Positions 34,253-45,378 of a stretch of 64,000 bases of DNA are shown here, piece by piece. A program made the position numbers and the translations under genes. Numbering within the stretch: position 1 is the first letter of the stretch; every line of letters begins with the position of its first letter. The DNA is from Thalassia testudinum (lineage: Eukaryota; Streptophyta; Magnoliopsida; Alismatales; Hydrocharitaceae), in NCBI GenBank assembly GCA_037157565.1, contig JAZHRO010000014.1, positions 99,913,501-99,977,500 on the forward strand, written 5' to 3'. A model generated the notes under the pieces. The model was given only the letters and a program-made list of their open reading frames with translations. It was not told the origin of the DNA and did no database searches.

Positions 34253-35749
34253 TTATTTATATATATATATATATTTTTTCTTCTTTTTCCTTTTTCTTGC
34301 ATATTTATAAATAGGTGGTAATTGTCTGATACCATAAAATACCCGGATCCTATGGATGCCTATCCACCCCCTCATGCCAAATAATGCTATGTCCTCATAT
34401 GCATGCAGGGAAAGGCAGAGAACGGACGACAGATCGGGTAACAGGAGCTGAGGTTCAGGGTATAAATCAGGGTGGAAGGGTGGGTGGATGGTGGGTGGTG
34501 AAGAGAAAAGTGAAGTAATCGCGATAGAGGCGTGAAAAGTAATGGTGGATGGTGAGAGATTTGGAGTTTTCTGGGACGAGAGTGTCCCAGGCGGATCAGA
34601 AAACAGATCAGGAAGAGGAAGTTGGCCCTTAGATTGGCCAAGAAGGGGGGCTTTATGGATAGATGGATCCAAAAGGGAATAGCCTCGGTGAGTAAGATGT
34701 GGGCTCAAGGTCCCAGTGTGGATTTGCAAATCCGCCTGATTTAGCGGGAAAGAAAGGGCAATCCGGTCTTCCATAGTGTGGACCGACGGTGAGCAGCCCG
34801 GCCATGACTCAGACCACAAGGTATGGGAAGCGGAAAAAACCTCGTCAGAAGTCTGGTCAGGAGAAGGTACAGGAATAGGGAGGGATTGGGGAACGTCACA
34901 GTTTGTGTTGGTCAGGCAGTCGTCAGGTAATTCGCAGCAGTCTGAATCAGCTCCAATTAGTTCGATACACGTACTGACAGTCACGTCCTCGTCAGACGTG
35001 TCATCCTTGATGTGATCACTATCAGCATAAGAGTGCGGTGCTGCAGCGGGATTAACCTGAAATCCCGGAGGAATACTCGGAGCTTGCATAATTTGATGAA
35101 CCTGTTCCTGAGAAGGTTGTACCTGTGGTTGCGGACCACATGGTACAAAGTTTTGCGGGTTTGGAACAGGTTGGGTGAGAAAAGTGCCCTGAGATCGAGT
35201 CGCCATGCTTAGTTGACTGATCTCAGCATTCTGCTGCGCCAAATGCTGAAGAGAGGTCATGTTTTCTTTATGGCACTTTGAAATTTCCGTCATCATTCGC
35301 ATCAATTTATCAAGAGGTTTTGATGCGTGTTTGGTTTTCTGCACACAAGGGCCTGATGGTAGATTTGCCATAGGATTAGACTGGGCCCTTGGGATGACGG
35401 GTGCGGACGATCGCATTGGTCCACCAGCGGGGTTTCGACGCTGCGGGTTGTTGGACCATGCAAAATTGGGATGATTGTTCCACCCTGGGTTATACGTGGC
35501 AGAAAACGGGTTGTTCCCCAGGGTGCAGGCATCTTCTATGCCAGAAGACGTGTCCGCATATGTGTTCGAGTACACGGAGGCTTGGTCCTCCGTGTTGAAA
35601 TACTGGCTCGCAGAAGCCAGTTCCACATGACTTACCGAGTCGCTTGGCGCGACACTCGATAAGGAAGGTCTTGCAGGGTTTCTCGGGATAAGCCTGGTGT
35701 TGAAAGAATTGGAATTGTGACGAAGTGGTGAGGCGGGGGTGTGTGCCAT
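34253..35749 (-). CDS. gag: E Gag-derived open reading frame, 498 aa
   Basis: The only long ORF of E and unbroken. The start is set at the ATG at 35749 (MAHTPASPL), which matches the Gag starts MAQP of A and F; an upstream TTG-initiated extension is not used. At about residues 80-100 it has NPFSATYNPGWNNHPNFAWS, the Athila Gag linker motif, then KLMRMMTEISKCHKENM and QAPSIPPGF, aligning with A around 10050-10480. The capsid core (HWYQT, FFPIGQTNAL) is missing, as though deleted. After about residue 270 the protein is acidic and Ser/Pro-rich and unlike A. The last 17 residues are Lys/Tyr-rich and come from a TA/TTC-rich tract, so the natural stop may have been earlier. It overlaps the internal PPT-like motif. 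Confidence 0.65.
   Translation of the reverse strand: MAHTPASPLRHNSNSFNTRLIPRNPARPSLSSVAPSDSVSHVELASASQYFNTEDQASVYSNTYADTSSGIEDACTLGNNPFSATYNPGWNNHPNFAWSNNPQRRNPAGGPMRSSAPVIPRAQSNPMANLPSGPCVQKTKHASKPLDKLMRMMTEISKCHKENMTSLQHLAQQNAEISQLSMATRSQGTFLTQPVPNPQNFVPCGPQPQVQPSQEQVHQIMQAPSIPPGFQVNPAAAPHSYADSDHIKDDTSDEDVTVSTCIELIGADSDCCELPDDCLTNTNCDVPQSLPIPVPSPDQTSDEVFSASHTLWSESWPGCSPSVHTMEDRIALSFPLNQADLQIHTGTLSPHLTHRGYSLLDPSIHKAPLLGQSKGQLPLPDLFSDPPGTLSSQKTPNLSPSTITFHASIAITSLFSSPPTIHPPFHPDLYPEPQLLLPDLSSVLCLSLHAYEDIALFGMRGWIGIHRIRVFYGIRQLPPIYKYARKRKKKKKYIYIYK
34364..34399 (-). promoter_or_regulatory. E internal PPT-like motif
   Basis: The minus strand reads ATGAGGACATAGC, spacer, then TTTGGCATGAGGGGGTGG, about 1.17 kb upstream of the E PPT. 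It lies inside the distal part of the ORF. Confidence 0.55.
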
Positions 35750-37204
35750 GTTTGTGGAGGAGGAGGATGATTCGGCTCTTTTTCTAGATTTATCAGTCAA
35801 TACAAGCAATTCAGGGTTTTGTGACCTCCTCCCAAATATGCACTACCGGAGGAAGAGTTGAGGAGATGAGTTGGGAAAAGAGATGAGAGAAAGGATGCCG
35901 CAAAGGTACACTTGATTACAAATCAATACAATCAAGTTCCTAACCTCGACAGTGTTCCCTTAGACTTAAAGATCTAAGTTACCTACTATCACGAACTACG
36001 GAACCGAATGCGAGCACCGCGGAACCACCGGGCCAGATTGAAAGGCCGTTTGCCCCAGTCTTAGACACTCGATAGCACGCGGGAACTCTCACCAGCACGT
36101 AGTCGCTACACGCAGGTAGTTAGACCTCCAATCCTTAGTAAGGGTCAAGTTACTACCAGTTTTAATTAGAGGCTTAGGGTCAAGTGCTTTTGGAATGTGA
36201 AGGGCGTTGTTTACGGGTAATGCCCAAGTGATTGATTTTAAGAGTGTGTAAGAACAAGCATGCAACAGGGAAATCTTCCCGAATTGAAGTTTTAATTGGT
36301 GAATGGTTTTTAGAGTTCAACCTTAAGTAGTATGAATTTTAGGATTTTGCTGAATTACCAATTCAACCAATCTCCGGGTTTTGCAAGAATACAGGTTTTT
36401 TTTTTTTTCTAAAGCCCAAGAAACCCTTCTTCAATTATCAATTAGTTAATGCATGCTAAAATGCAATGGGCTACCCTAAATGGAGATTTCTATGTGTGGA
36501 TGCGCGAATCAATTTTATACCAATGTGAAAGGGAGCCAAAGCACTTCAATTCAAGTGCTCCCAATCACCAGAAAGATATCCACACACAAGGCTTCAACCA
36601 ACAGATAAAGAAACTAAAATTGTTGGGGTTGAAGTATTCAGGATCGAATCACAGGTAAGTTTGAAAAGTCGTGGTGGGGTTGGAATCAACTCAATTCCAA
36701 GTCTCCCCACCAAAAATGTGATCCTGAATTAAAGATAAGTGAGGCAAAAGAGGGATACAAGCAATCTTTTTCTTTGCCTCAAAGAATACTTCCCATGGCG
36801 AAAAATCTAAGAATCAAGATTCTCGGATTTTCGCTATGCGAAGTGTGGCGGGAAATCCTGGGGTAGTGGGAGTGAATACAACCAATCAAACAAGTGAATT
36901 TTAATCCACTTGCCCCAAGAAATCCCAAGAAGTTTTTCTAGTTTTTTTTTTTTTAGGTGGCAAGTTAACCCTAGTTTGCTAAGAAAGAGAAAACCTACTG
37001 GTTTGGCAACGTCTGCGAAGCTCCAATGCGGTGTCGGCGCCTTCACGCTCTCGTTCCCGCCTTGGATCTGCCCTCGTTCCCGACTTCGTCTGCTTTCCTT
37101 CTCCTTCCACCAAGTTCACTTGCACACCAAAAAACAACAATACCCGCGAAGAGGGAAGAGAAAAATTGAAAGGATTTGGATAGAAACTTAATCGAAGGCG
37201 CACC
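35750..37204 (-). other. E 5' leader
   Basis: About 1.45 kb between PBS and ORF. A GC-rich stretch at 35985-36135 is a candidate structured or packaging region; it is not similar to the A/B/F leader. Poly-T runs are at 36389-36408 and 36940-36954. Confidence 0.55.
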
Positions 37205-37222
37205 TCCCCGGCAACGGCGCCA
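37205..37222 (-). other. E primer binding site, exact tRNA-Asp match
   Basis: The minus strand reads TGGCGCCGTTGCCGGGGA, 18 of 18 to the complement of the plant tRNA-Asp 3' end including CCA. Confidence 0.95.
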
Positions 37223-37231
37223 GAAAAGTTA

Positions 37232-39521
37232 TGATGGGTCGGCCCGAATAGGTTGTTAATATGATATTTTTACCGTTGAAATGTGTATAGTGGTTAACCT
37301 AATTTGGACCTAACCATCTCTTTACAAAATTTTTAACCTGGCCTAATTGATTTTATCTTGTCACTTTTAGGCCCAGGGTCGAACACAGGGAAGTGGGGTT
37401 AAAGTCGAGTTTCTACGTTTTCCTTAAAACGCGTCTCTTCCGTTCGTTTATTGTGTTTTTGGTGTTTTTCTTATTTAGGTTTTTTTATGGTAATCCTTGT
37501 TCTTGAGGCACACCCTCAAAATTGTGTCCTTGGCTTTTAGCCAAACAGAGTCCCAAAACAAGTCTTGCTACTCGCAAGACGAGGTACCTGCAAGTCAAAG
37601 ATTATCTTTTCTTTTTTATGTATTTTTTTTATCTTTTTGCTAACAGAAAAGCAAATAGACAGAAAGTAAATATAGTATGTATATATATATATGTAGTATA
37701 TATATAAAGGGGTGGGGGTGGAGGTGGCGATGGAGTGTAGCACTATGTCGAGTCAGTCGACGTCTAGAGAGACGCAACCAACACGACTAGGTGCCGCGTG
37801 GAGTGTGGATGGAGGATGGATGATGTATGGGACCACGCTTTTTTTGTACGCGTGTATCAGGGAATATCAGCAACTGGTGCAGATATTCCCGCGATACAGC
37901 GTATAATAAATAACATGAAAATATATGTACATATGTATGTATATAAGTAAATATATCTATATATGTATATAAATGTATAGTTATATATGTATAGATACAT
38001 ATATATATAGATATATATGTGTATATATATGTATATAAGTCTATATATATATTACTATATATATGTATATATATATGTATATAGATATGTATATATATAT
38101 GTATATAAGTATATATGTCTATATATATATGTATATAGATGTATATATAAGTAGATATATATATATATATATATTATATATATGTGTATGTATACATAAC
38201 TATATAGATATACTATGTATATATATATATATGTATGTATGTATGTATATATATATTTATATATATATGGTACTATAAGTGTGTGAGTGTGTGTGTATGT
38301 GTTGGTATAGGTGTGTGTGCGTCGGTGAACGTGTGTGCATGTGCGTTGCTGTGAGTGTGTGTCTGTTAGTGAGTAAAAAGGAGAGAGAGAGAGAGAGAAT
38401 ACGTGAGAGAGAGAGCGGGAGCGGGCGGGAGAGATCAGCAGAGAGAGAGAGCGGGCGAGCGAGAGATCGCGGACGCGCGAGTTATGACGTCTGCCGCCTC
38501 CGGCGGACGTCTGACGCCGCGTCGTCTGAAGGCAGAGTCAGACGTCTGAAGACGGCGGATGCGGGCGCGGCTTCGCGTAGGGTTCCTGCAGGCGTGCGCG
38601 AAGGCGACGGGTGGGCGAAGGCGTGGAGGAGCGAGCGTGGAGGAGGTCTGCAGGTGGTCGCGGAGGGTCGCGGAGGAGGGCAGGGGGCGGCGTGAGGCCG
38701 TAGCCGGCCGCTGCAGTGCGCGCGGCGGACGGCTACAGGTGTAACTGCGGGGACGTCAGGACGGAGGTTGAGCGGGGAATGGCCCTGCAGGAGCGCGCGA
38801 AGTCGACGGGCGGCTGCGGGGATGGTCGCGGAGGAGCGGGAGGACCTGCTGCTGCTGCTACGCTGCTGCTGCCGTGGCTCCAAGCTTCGAAGCTTGGAGC
38901 GGCAGCAATGGCGTTAAAGAGAAAAAAACCGAAGCGAGGGAATGCACCACGCCCACCGGCTCGTCGAAGAGCTGGGCGGTGGTGCTCCCACTATGGTGGT
39001 GTGCACCACAGTGGGTTCTCCTGCTCGTCGGGTGCCTCCTCGACGGAGGGCCGACGTATGGGAGGGGAAGACGGTGGAGAAGATGGCTACGGGTTTGTTT
39101 CATTACTGCAGCAGCCTCCGTTGCGAGGATGAAGCTGCAGCTACTTATAGAGGAGGAGAGAGTGGCGTGCCGGCTGCAGCAGGGAGAGGGTGCGCAAGTT
39201 GCAGCTATAGGGAGCGGCGTTGGCAGGGAGAAGTGACGGGAAGAAGTGCTGCGTTGCATGCAGCTGCGGGAAGAGTGCAGCCGCGGGAAGGAGAGAAAAG
39301 AAGAAATCAAGAGGAAAAATAAAAAGAGGGTGATTTTGCAAGGAGGCACTTGAAGAAAAATGTAACTATGCAGGCGATTGTTTCACTCCTCTTCCTCTCT
39401 TGATTAAATGCATGCATGCAACCGTTTTTACAAATGTGGCTATAGGATTATAATATACATAGTTAATGCTAGAAAATAGCATAAGAAAGCGTTATTATAG
39501 GCGTGTTTTGAGGTGCAAACA
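37232..39521 (-). repeat. E 5' LTR
   Basis: Near-identical partner of 30867-33195; 39 bp shorter, mostly in the TA microsatellite (37914-38275). TATAAGTAG (minus strand) at 39141-39149. Ends (minus) GACCCATCA nine bases before the PBS. Confidence 0.9.
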
Positions 39522-39526
39522 GCCGG
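39522..39526. other. Right target site duplication of element E
   Basis: GCCGG, identical to 30862-30866; D resumes here with CCTAAGCACC. Confidence 0.9.
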
Positions 39527-40138
39527 CCTAAGCACCATTGGCTGCCCCTCTTACTCCTCTCAACCAAATCAAAGGCCATCGGAGCCACCTCCGAATGCCC
39601 TTCTTCTGCTAGACTAGATTATAGTTCTTCTTAGATTTACATGCTTTATTTACTGCTTGGTAGTGTAGCTCTTTATTCTCCCCCAATGATGCATGCAAAA
39701 TCCCCTGATAGATTCATGTATGCAGTCATTTTCTGGTAGCGAGTAGTTTTATTTCCATGTACAAGCATTCCTCTACCTGTGCTCTACAACTCTGGTATCA
39801 TCATCATCCTTTATATATATAAATATATATGTTGAAAATCACCATGTGCCTAGTTATCATCTTTTGGTGTGATTGAAGTTGCAAGTCTTAATTACTATCT
39901 TTTGGCAACTAGCATGTCGTACATCAATACGTAAATCACCCTAAACCAGCATGAGGTTTTAAGCAAGTAGAGCGAAAGAGATCAATTTCAAATCTGCATT
40001 TCCATAAATGCCTCCCAGAGACGAACGACAGGGACTCCAAGTCTCGTTATCTTTATAAATATTTTGTTGATCGTATTGCGCACTATACTATGACACTTTT
40101 TCTTATCAAAAATGCACTTTATGTGACACAACACTGAT

Positions 40139-41471
40139 ACTTTTCTGGTGAGACTATCCTTACAATTTTTGGTGGCCAAACCCTGTGGTTTGCTAACATC
40201 GTTAATTATTTGGCCATTGGTCAAATCCCCCAGGATTGGACCAAGCAACAACGGGATAGACTCAAATCTGAGGCCAAATATTACTTTTGGGAGGACCCTG
40301 AACTGTACCGCATCGAATCTGATCAGATTATTCGCCAATGCATTCCAGAGAATGAATTCAAGACTATACTCAAGTTCTGCCATGCATCTACATGTGGTGG
40401 ACACTTCTCCGGGAAGAAGATGGTTGCAAAAATTTTGCAATCTGGTCTCTTTTGGCCATATTTATTCAAGGATGGTTAGGATTTCTCGAGGTCGTATTCC
40501 TGATGCCAGGCTCTTGGGAGCATAGCTAAGAGAGATATGGTACCTCCAAACCTAATTCTTCCCATCGAAATCTTCAATGTTTGGGGCATCGATTTCATCG
40601 GACCATTCCACCCTTCATTTGGACACCAGTACATTCTCGTTGCTATTGATTATGTGTCCAAGTGGATTGAGGCTATTCCCACCCGAACCAATGACCATAA
40701 AGTGGTCATCGATTTTGTCAAGAGGAACATCTTTAGCAGGTTTGAGATTCTGAGGGCCATCATCAGTGATGGTGGCAGTCATTTTGCTAATGTCAGTTTC
40801 ATAATTTGCTGGCAAAATATGGGGTTAATCACAGAATCTCTACACCTTACCATCCCCAAACGAAAGGATAGGCTGAGATCTCCAATTGAGAGATCAAGAA
40901 TATTTTGCAGAAAATGGTTAGGCCTGATTGCAAAGACTGGACTCAAAATCTTGAGGACACTCTTTAGGCCTACTGTACGGCATACAAAATGCCCATCGGC
41001 ATGTGTCCATTTCGTCTGGTGTATGGAAAGGCGTGCCATTTACCCGCAGAAATTGAACATAGGGCATTCTTGGCAATCAAGCAATGTAATCTAGATCTGA
41101 GTTTAGCCGGGAAGACTAGGAAACTCCAACTATATGAGTTAGAGGACCTTAGAAATGACGCGTACAAGAATGCCAAGATCTACAAGGCTCGAACCAAAGC
41201 TCTTCATGACCAATTGATTTCCTGCAAGAGCTTTGTGATAAACCAGAAAGCCTGGCTCTTTGATTCTCGACTTAAGCTCTTTCCTGGCAAACTTAGGTTG
41301 AAATGGAATGGCCTATTCATTATCGATCAAATACTTCCAAATGGGGCTGTTCAGATCTCTGACCCGAGGATGGGTAATTCATTCAAAGTCAACGATCAAC
41401 GTCTGAAGCCTGTTATTGAATGTACTATTCCAGAACCCTTCTCAGACACGGTTGCTTTAGCTATGTTGTGA
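40139..41471 (+). pseudogene. pol: C integrase region of pol (broken)
   Basis: Continuation of C pol after insertion D. Order: LWFANIVNYLAIGQIPQDW, the zinc domain first half (CHASTCGGHFSGKKM; about 40378-40420), TAG at 40477, a damaged second half (the CxxC pair is lost), the DDE core (WGIDFIGPF at about 40580, IISDGGSHF at about 40760), a frameshift near 40830 that removes the Glu-containing block from the frame, then the frame 40989-41471 with [19 protein letters not shown] and an intact C-terminal domain ending in TGA. Not functional. Confidence 0.85.
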
Positions 41472-42856
41472 TTGTTTTGGCTGGACTACGCCTAGCTGAC
41501 GGCATTAAACTCAGCATTTGTACAGTCTAACTTAGAGCTGACCCGAGCTTCACATTTTGGTGATATCTTCAACATTCTACCCTTCCTTTCATGTCTTTTA
41601 TTCCTAATGCAGACATTGCATCAGCTAGGCATGGGGGGGTGGATTCATTTCTGAATCAATTTGTCAGCTCTGTGGAATTCTTGTAAATCCTACTTATTTT
41701 CTTATATATACATTAAAAAAAATTGAATTAGGAAGGAATACTTGGACATTAGGACTTTTCAATCCTAGGAAATATTACAGTAGCATCTGAACACTAAGAC
41801 CCTTTAGGTCTTTAGGCTTAATCAGCCTGGGTATCCACTAAAATGTGGACTTGTTTATCAAGTCCTCACCATCCTAAATTCTATTTTAATTTGATTAAAT
41901 AAGTTTGGGTGATAAGTACACGACTTATCAACTCACCCTCTGATTTGAGGGAACTTTAAGTCTAAGCATCTACACATTATTCTTCATTGACTCGTTGTTT
42001 GGCAGTTTTAACAGAAATTGGGTAGCTAATGAACCTTCTAGGGTGATATAGCTGGCAAGTTATTGTGGGTAACAGCCCATAGGTAGGTTATCCAGAGCCC
42101 AGCCACTAGACCATTCTTTTCCTACTGCCTTTAAGTAAATCTTAGACAGGGAAGCCACCTACTTAAAAAGAAAAAGAAAGTTCAAAAAGAAAAGGAGAAA
42201 ACAAACAAAAAGAAACAAAAAGAAATAAGCCACACTTCCCCGCAGGAGCATGGCTGACAAGTTGTCGGTAGTAACAGCTCATTGACTGGTTGTCCAGAAA
42301 CAAGCTCAAGAAATGCACATAAAAATTCCTAAAACACTTAGAAAGAAGCAGAGAAGTAGATAAGCTGCGGAGATATACACTGGATTTACCCTTGTGTTGA
42401 CCCCATAAAAAATAAAAGTAGGGAGAAAGCTACCGGTCGTATAGATACACTTTTAGGCAGAACTCTTTTTAAGGTCACCTAGGGGTGTAGAAACCCAAAG
42501 TCCGTTCTGATTACCGATCAATGAGTCTATCACTTTCACAAAAAGATGCTTAGAACTTAAGGGTCTCATCAAGTTTTGGGTGCATTGAGTGGCTATAGAA
42601 AGTCTCTCTATAACCCTAAACTCAAAAATTCAAAAAAATTAGAAAAGAAGAAAAAGGAGAAAACAAGATCTTTCTTTGCATAAGGCAAGGGCTTAAGGTG
42701 GTTAGCATTTTGGCAGATACCGAGGCGCTGTTGTGTCTTTGAAAGTTCAGGTCCTAAGTAAAAATTTCTTAATGTTGAAAATGACTTCTGCCCGAGTAAT
42801 CCAACCCTAATTCTTTTATAAATAGCATATAGTTTTTGCTAGGGACTACTAAAAGA
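41472..42856 (+). other. C 3' noncoding region
   Basis: No ORF. It contains an internal PPT-like motif (41605-41640), A-rich tracts (about 42155-42230 and 42600-42665), and two copies of a ~55-bp segment (about 42049-42110 and 42249-42305) that also occur twice in H. The block TTGTGTTGACCCCATAAAAA (about 42393) is shared with H. Confidence 0.65.
41605..41640 (+). promoter_or_regulatory. C internal PPT-like motif
   Basis: TAATGCAGACATTGC, spacer, then CTAGGCATGGGGGGGT, about 1.23 kb upstream of the C PPT. Confidence 0.55.
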
Positions 42857-42869
42857 TAGGCATGGGGTG
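42857..42869 (+). other. C 3' polypurine tract
   Basis: TAGGCATGGGGTG directly before the LTR TGATGTGC. Confidence 0.85.
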
Positions 42870-44488
42870 TGATGTGCATACATCTAAATGGCCAAAAATG
42901 TCTATAAATGCATGTCCTTAGTGTCATATTAGCATCATACAATGTAAATATTGCATAACATGCATAATCATGCATTTAGGTCAAGTTGAATAAATTATAT
43001 AGTAATTGTCTCCTTTTATGGTCAGGGATAGGATAATTTTTAATCAGGGCCTCGGATCAAAGATCCAACCATACAGATCTGATCATGGAGACGATTGGAG
43101 TTCAACAACTCCAGGATCACACTGATCGGACATCCGTAGAACCATATAGAGACTGAGGAAGCCTAAAGATCAATGGCCAAGATGGTGCCAATCCGCACTT
43201 CAGATGACAAATCCAATCCCACGGATGGGTTTGGATCTATGATCGCAGCCAAACGGTGCAAAAATCAGTCCAATCCGACATCTGTGACATCATCTACAAC
43301 ACACAGAAGATGGACGGCCAAGATGGCGTCACGTGGCACCATCTCAGTCGCCCAATCAGCCCTATGGACCTGCAGCTGCACTTCTGAAGGAAAAGGCACG
43401 AGCAGTCTAGGCCGTTGGATCATGATCCAATGGCTATGATCGCATGCTTCTAATCCCTCCGTGTGACAAAGTTGAGGCCTCAACGCAGCGGTCGTGCCCC
43501 TATGGGTGAGCGAGGGGTCGCTCGCTCGAGCCTCGCTGAGCACCTCAATCCAACTGGGGAACGGGGCCCATTCAATTCGGCCGTTAGATGAAGATTGGGT
43601 AGCTGAGGGGCAGAGACATGGCGCAAAGAGGAGCGCTGATCCCGTACGCACACGATGACGCGCATCTGCACGGCTCATCGCATGCACCGGCGTGGCAGGG
43701 GCATTTGAAGGGTGCTACAAGGACGAGGAGTGGGCACACGCAACGCGGGCACACGTCGTCCACGATTAGCCTTTAGTGACATTTATGTCTGTCGTTAAAG
43801 GCCCATCTTTAATGTTTTTGAAGTTAAAATGTCCAAAATGCCCCCAATCCTTGCAACTATAAAAGAAGACCCCTACCCTACAATTTCTCATCCTTTCCTT
43901 CTCCTCTCTTCCTCTCCAAAGCATAAGAGAAGCTTGTCCCACACCCGGGATGCTCCTCAAGAGCTAAATCCAAGTTTTCACCCTCGTTCCGGAAGTGGAT
44001 CCTGCGACGACGACAACGTGCTGCCTCGTTCTTATTCTTGCGACTTCATCCTCCTTCTTCCTACCACATCCTCTATCTTCCATTCATCACCTCTATCCGG
44101 CTCGTCCTCCAAGCATTCGTCGAGGAGGATAACATCTCTCTCCCTTCTTTTATCGCTTTCTAGAGTAGAATTTCCCGCTTTCTGGCTATAACGATTTCCC
44201 GCTTTCTTTGTTGAAAAAACATTATTCAAATACCAAGTGATTGTTGTCTCCCTCTCTCTCTCTTATTATTTATATCAATTCCATTGTGATTATTTCATCT
44301 TCAAACAAAAATATAAAAAAATATAATTCTGGATTTTGAGATCGACGTAGCCTTCCTGTGTTCGACCCAGAACTTCTTTACTGATTTTTCAATATAAATT
44401 TTATCTGTTGAATGGATTTCTTCACGACTCGAACTACGATGATAGGTTTTTGAATCCAACTGCAAACGCGTAGTTTTCCTTCTCAACA
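42870..44488 (+). repeat. C 3' LTR
   Basis: Starts TGATGTGCATAC and ends CTCAACA; TATAAAA at 43858-43864; U5 motif TTCCTGTGTTCGACCC at 44353-44368; degenerate tRNA-like segment at about 43480-43530. It contains a segment around 43385-43470 (AGGAAAAGGCACGAGCAG onward) that the 5' LTR lacks, and lacks one present in the 5' LTR around 22985-23085. Confidence 0.9.
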
Positions 44489-44572
44489 CCCTAGAACCCT
44501 GGCTTTCGAGATAATCTCGCCCATGGCATTTTGTAGCTAAATCCAGACCCTGGCAATCGACATTTCAAGATA

Positions 44573-44758
44573 ATGCCGCCCATGGCTTCTGAACCAGCAC
44601 AAGGTGCTTACATGCCCACGGTAGGATATGTAGATATCCTAGGAGACAAGCATCGAGGAGACAATATGTTATTGTGCATCTTCGAGGGGAATTTCCCGCC
44701 TCTCCGCATCGAGAACTCATCCAGATCAACTTGTGTTGATCATTCGCTCATAATCTAG
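44573..44758 (+). other. ORF antisense to F, 61 codons, conserved in B
   Basis: Reads against F. Homologous to the antisense ORF at 758-946 in B with about 70% identity over 57 residues by eye; shared blocks DKHRGD, IFEG.FPPL and STCVD. Product unknown. Confidence 0.4.
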
Positions 44759-45344
44759 GTGACTTTTTCAGAACAAGTTAAATGCATTTGCATGATTTTG
44801 ATACTTAGGTGCACTGAACCGAACTGTGTGTGGATTGGGATGCTTAGGTTACTGAGTCTTGCAAACTAGAGGTCAGTTAACAAGGCCGAATAATCCCTAA
44901 GCCTTAGACCTAAACTTAAGCTTCGTATTTTCCCCAACCTTTGGAGGATTATCCAGATCTTAGCGGGTACTTGAATTTTTAAGCCTTGGATTAAAGCCCA
45001 AGAGGCCTAAAATCAACGTTCCTACTAATCTCTTCTCTATTTTATTAGCACTCTTTGCCTTTCATTTTCTTTCTTTCGATATGGTTTAGAACTAAGTCAA
45101 TTCCTTTATCTTTTACTAATGAGCACCGCTTTTTCTTTTCTTTTCAAATTGTGCACCTTTTTGACATTTTTATCTCCTCTCCTTTTTCTCCTCAAAATTT
45201 GATATGCCATCAAAATTTCCTCTCCTCTCATATTTTTGTTCTTTTTCAAGAATTTTTTATTTTTTCGATATTTTTGGAATATGTGATATTTTTTATGAAA
45301 CCCTTTCTTGTGAAGTGATTTTCACAATATTTTGCACTTTAATA

Positions 45345-45378
45345 CACCCCATACCCATGATTTGCAGTGTCCTCATTG
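45345..45378 (-). promoter_or_regulatory. F internal PPT-like motif
   Basis: The minus strand reads CAATGAGGACACTGC, spacer, then CATGGGTATGGGGTG. It is about 1.35 kb upstream of the F PPT once insertion C is removed. Confidence 0.55.

Larger units (their letters stand above)
30867..39521 (-). mobile_element. Element E: young non-autonomous Athila-like element, minus strand
   Basis: 8655 bp with two nearly identical LTRs (30867-33195 and 37232-39521), a perfect 5-bp TSD (GCCGG), an exact tRNA-Asp PBS, one long open Gag-derived ORF, and a PPT, but no protease, RT or integrase. Most of the length difference between the LTRs is in their TA microsatellite. The intact signals and LTR identity indicate recent insertion, so the missing enzymes must have come from another element. 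Confidence 0.9.
29313..40133 (+). mobile_element. D: solo LTR (about 2.16 kb) interrupted by element E
   Basis: Starts TGATTGCGCAGC and ends GTGACACAACA, TG...CA, flanked by a perfect 5-bp TSD (CTGAT). Its two parts, 29313-30866 and 39527-40133, contain no gag, pol, PBS or PPT, so this is one LTR left after LTR-LTR recombination. TATAAAAG at 30696-30703 suggests plus orientation. It has several GACGTCCAGA-type motifs (about 29770-29875). The family cannot be assigned from the LTR alone. Confidence 0.75.
22231..44488 (+). mobile_element. Element C: Athila-like retrotransposon, second family, with nested D and E
   Basis: LTRs of 1621 bp (22231-23851) and 1619 bp (42870-44488), PBS at 23855-23872, gag from 25143, protease near 27200, RT-RNase H to 29312, then an interruption by solo LTR D (29313-40133), with integrase resuming at 40139 and ending at 41471. 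PPT at 42857-42869. The LTRs are shorter than and unlike those of A, B and F, and they carry a tRNA-like module. Its own length without D/E is about 11.4 kb. It is broken by many stops. Confidence 0.9.
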
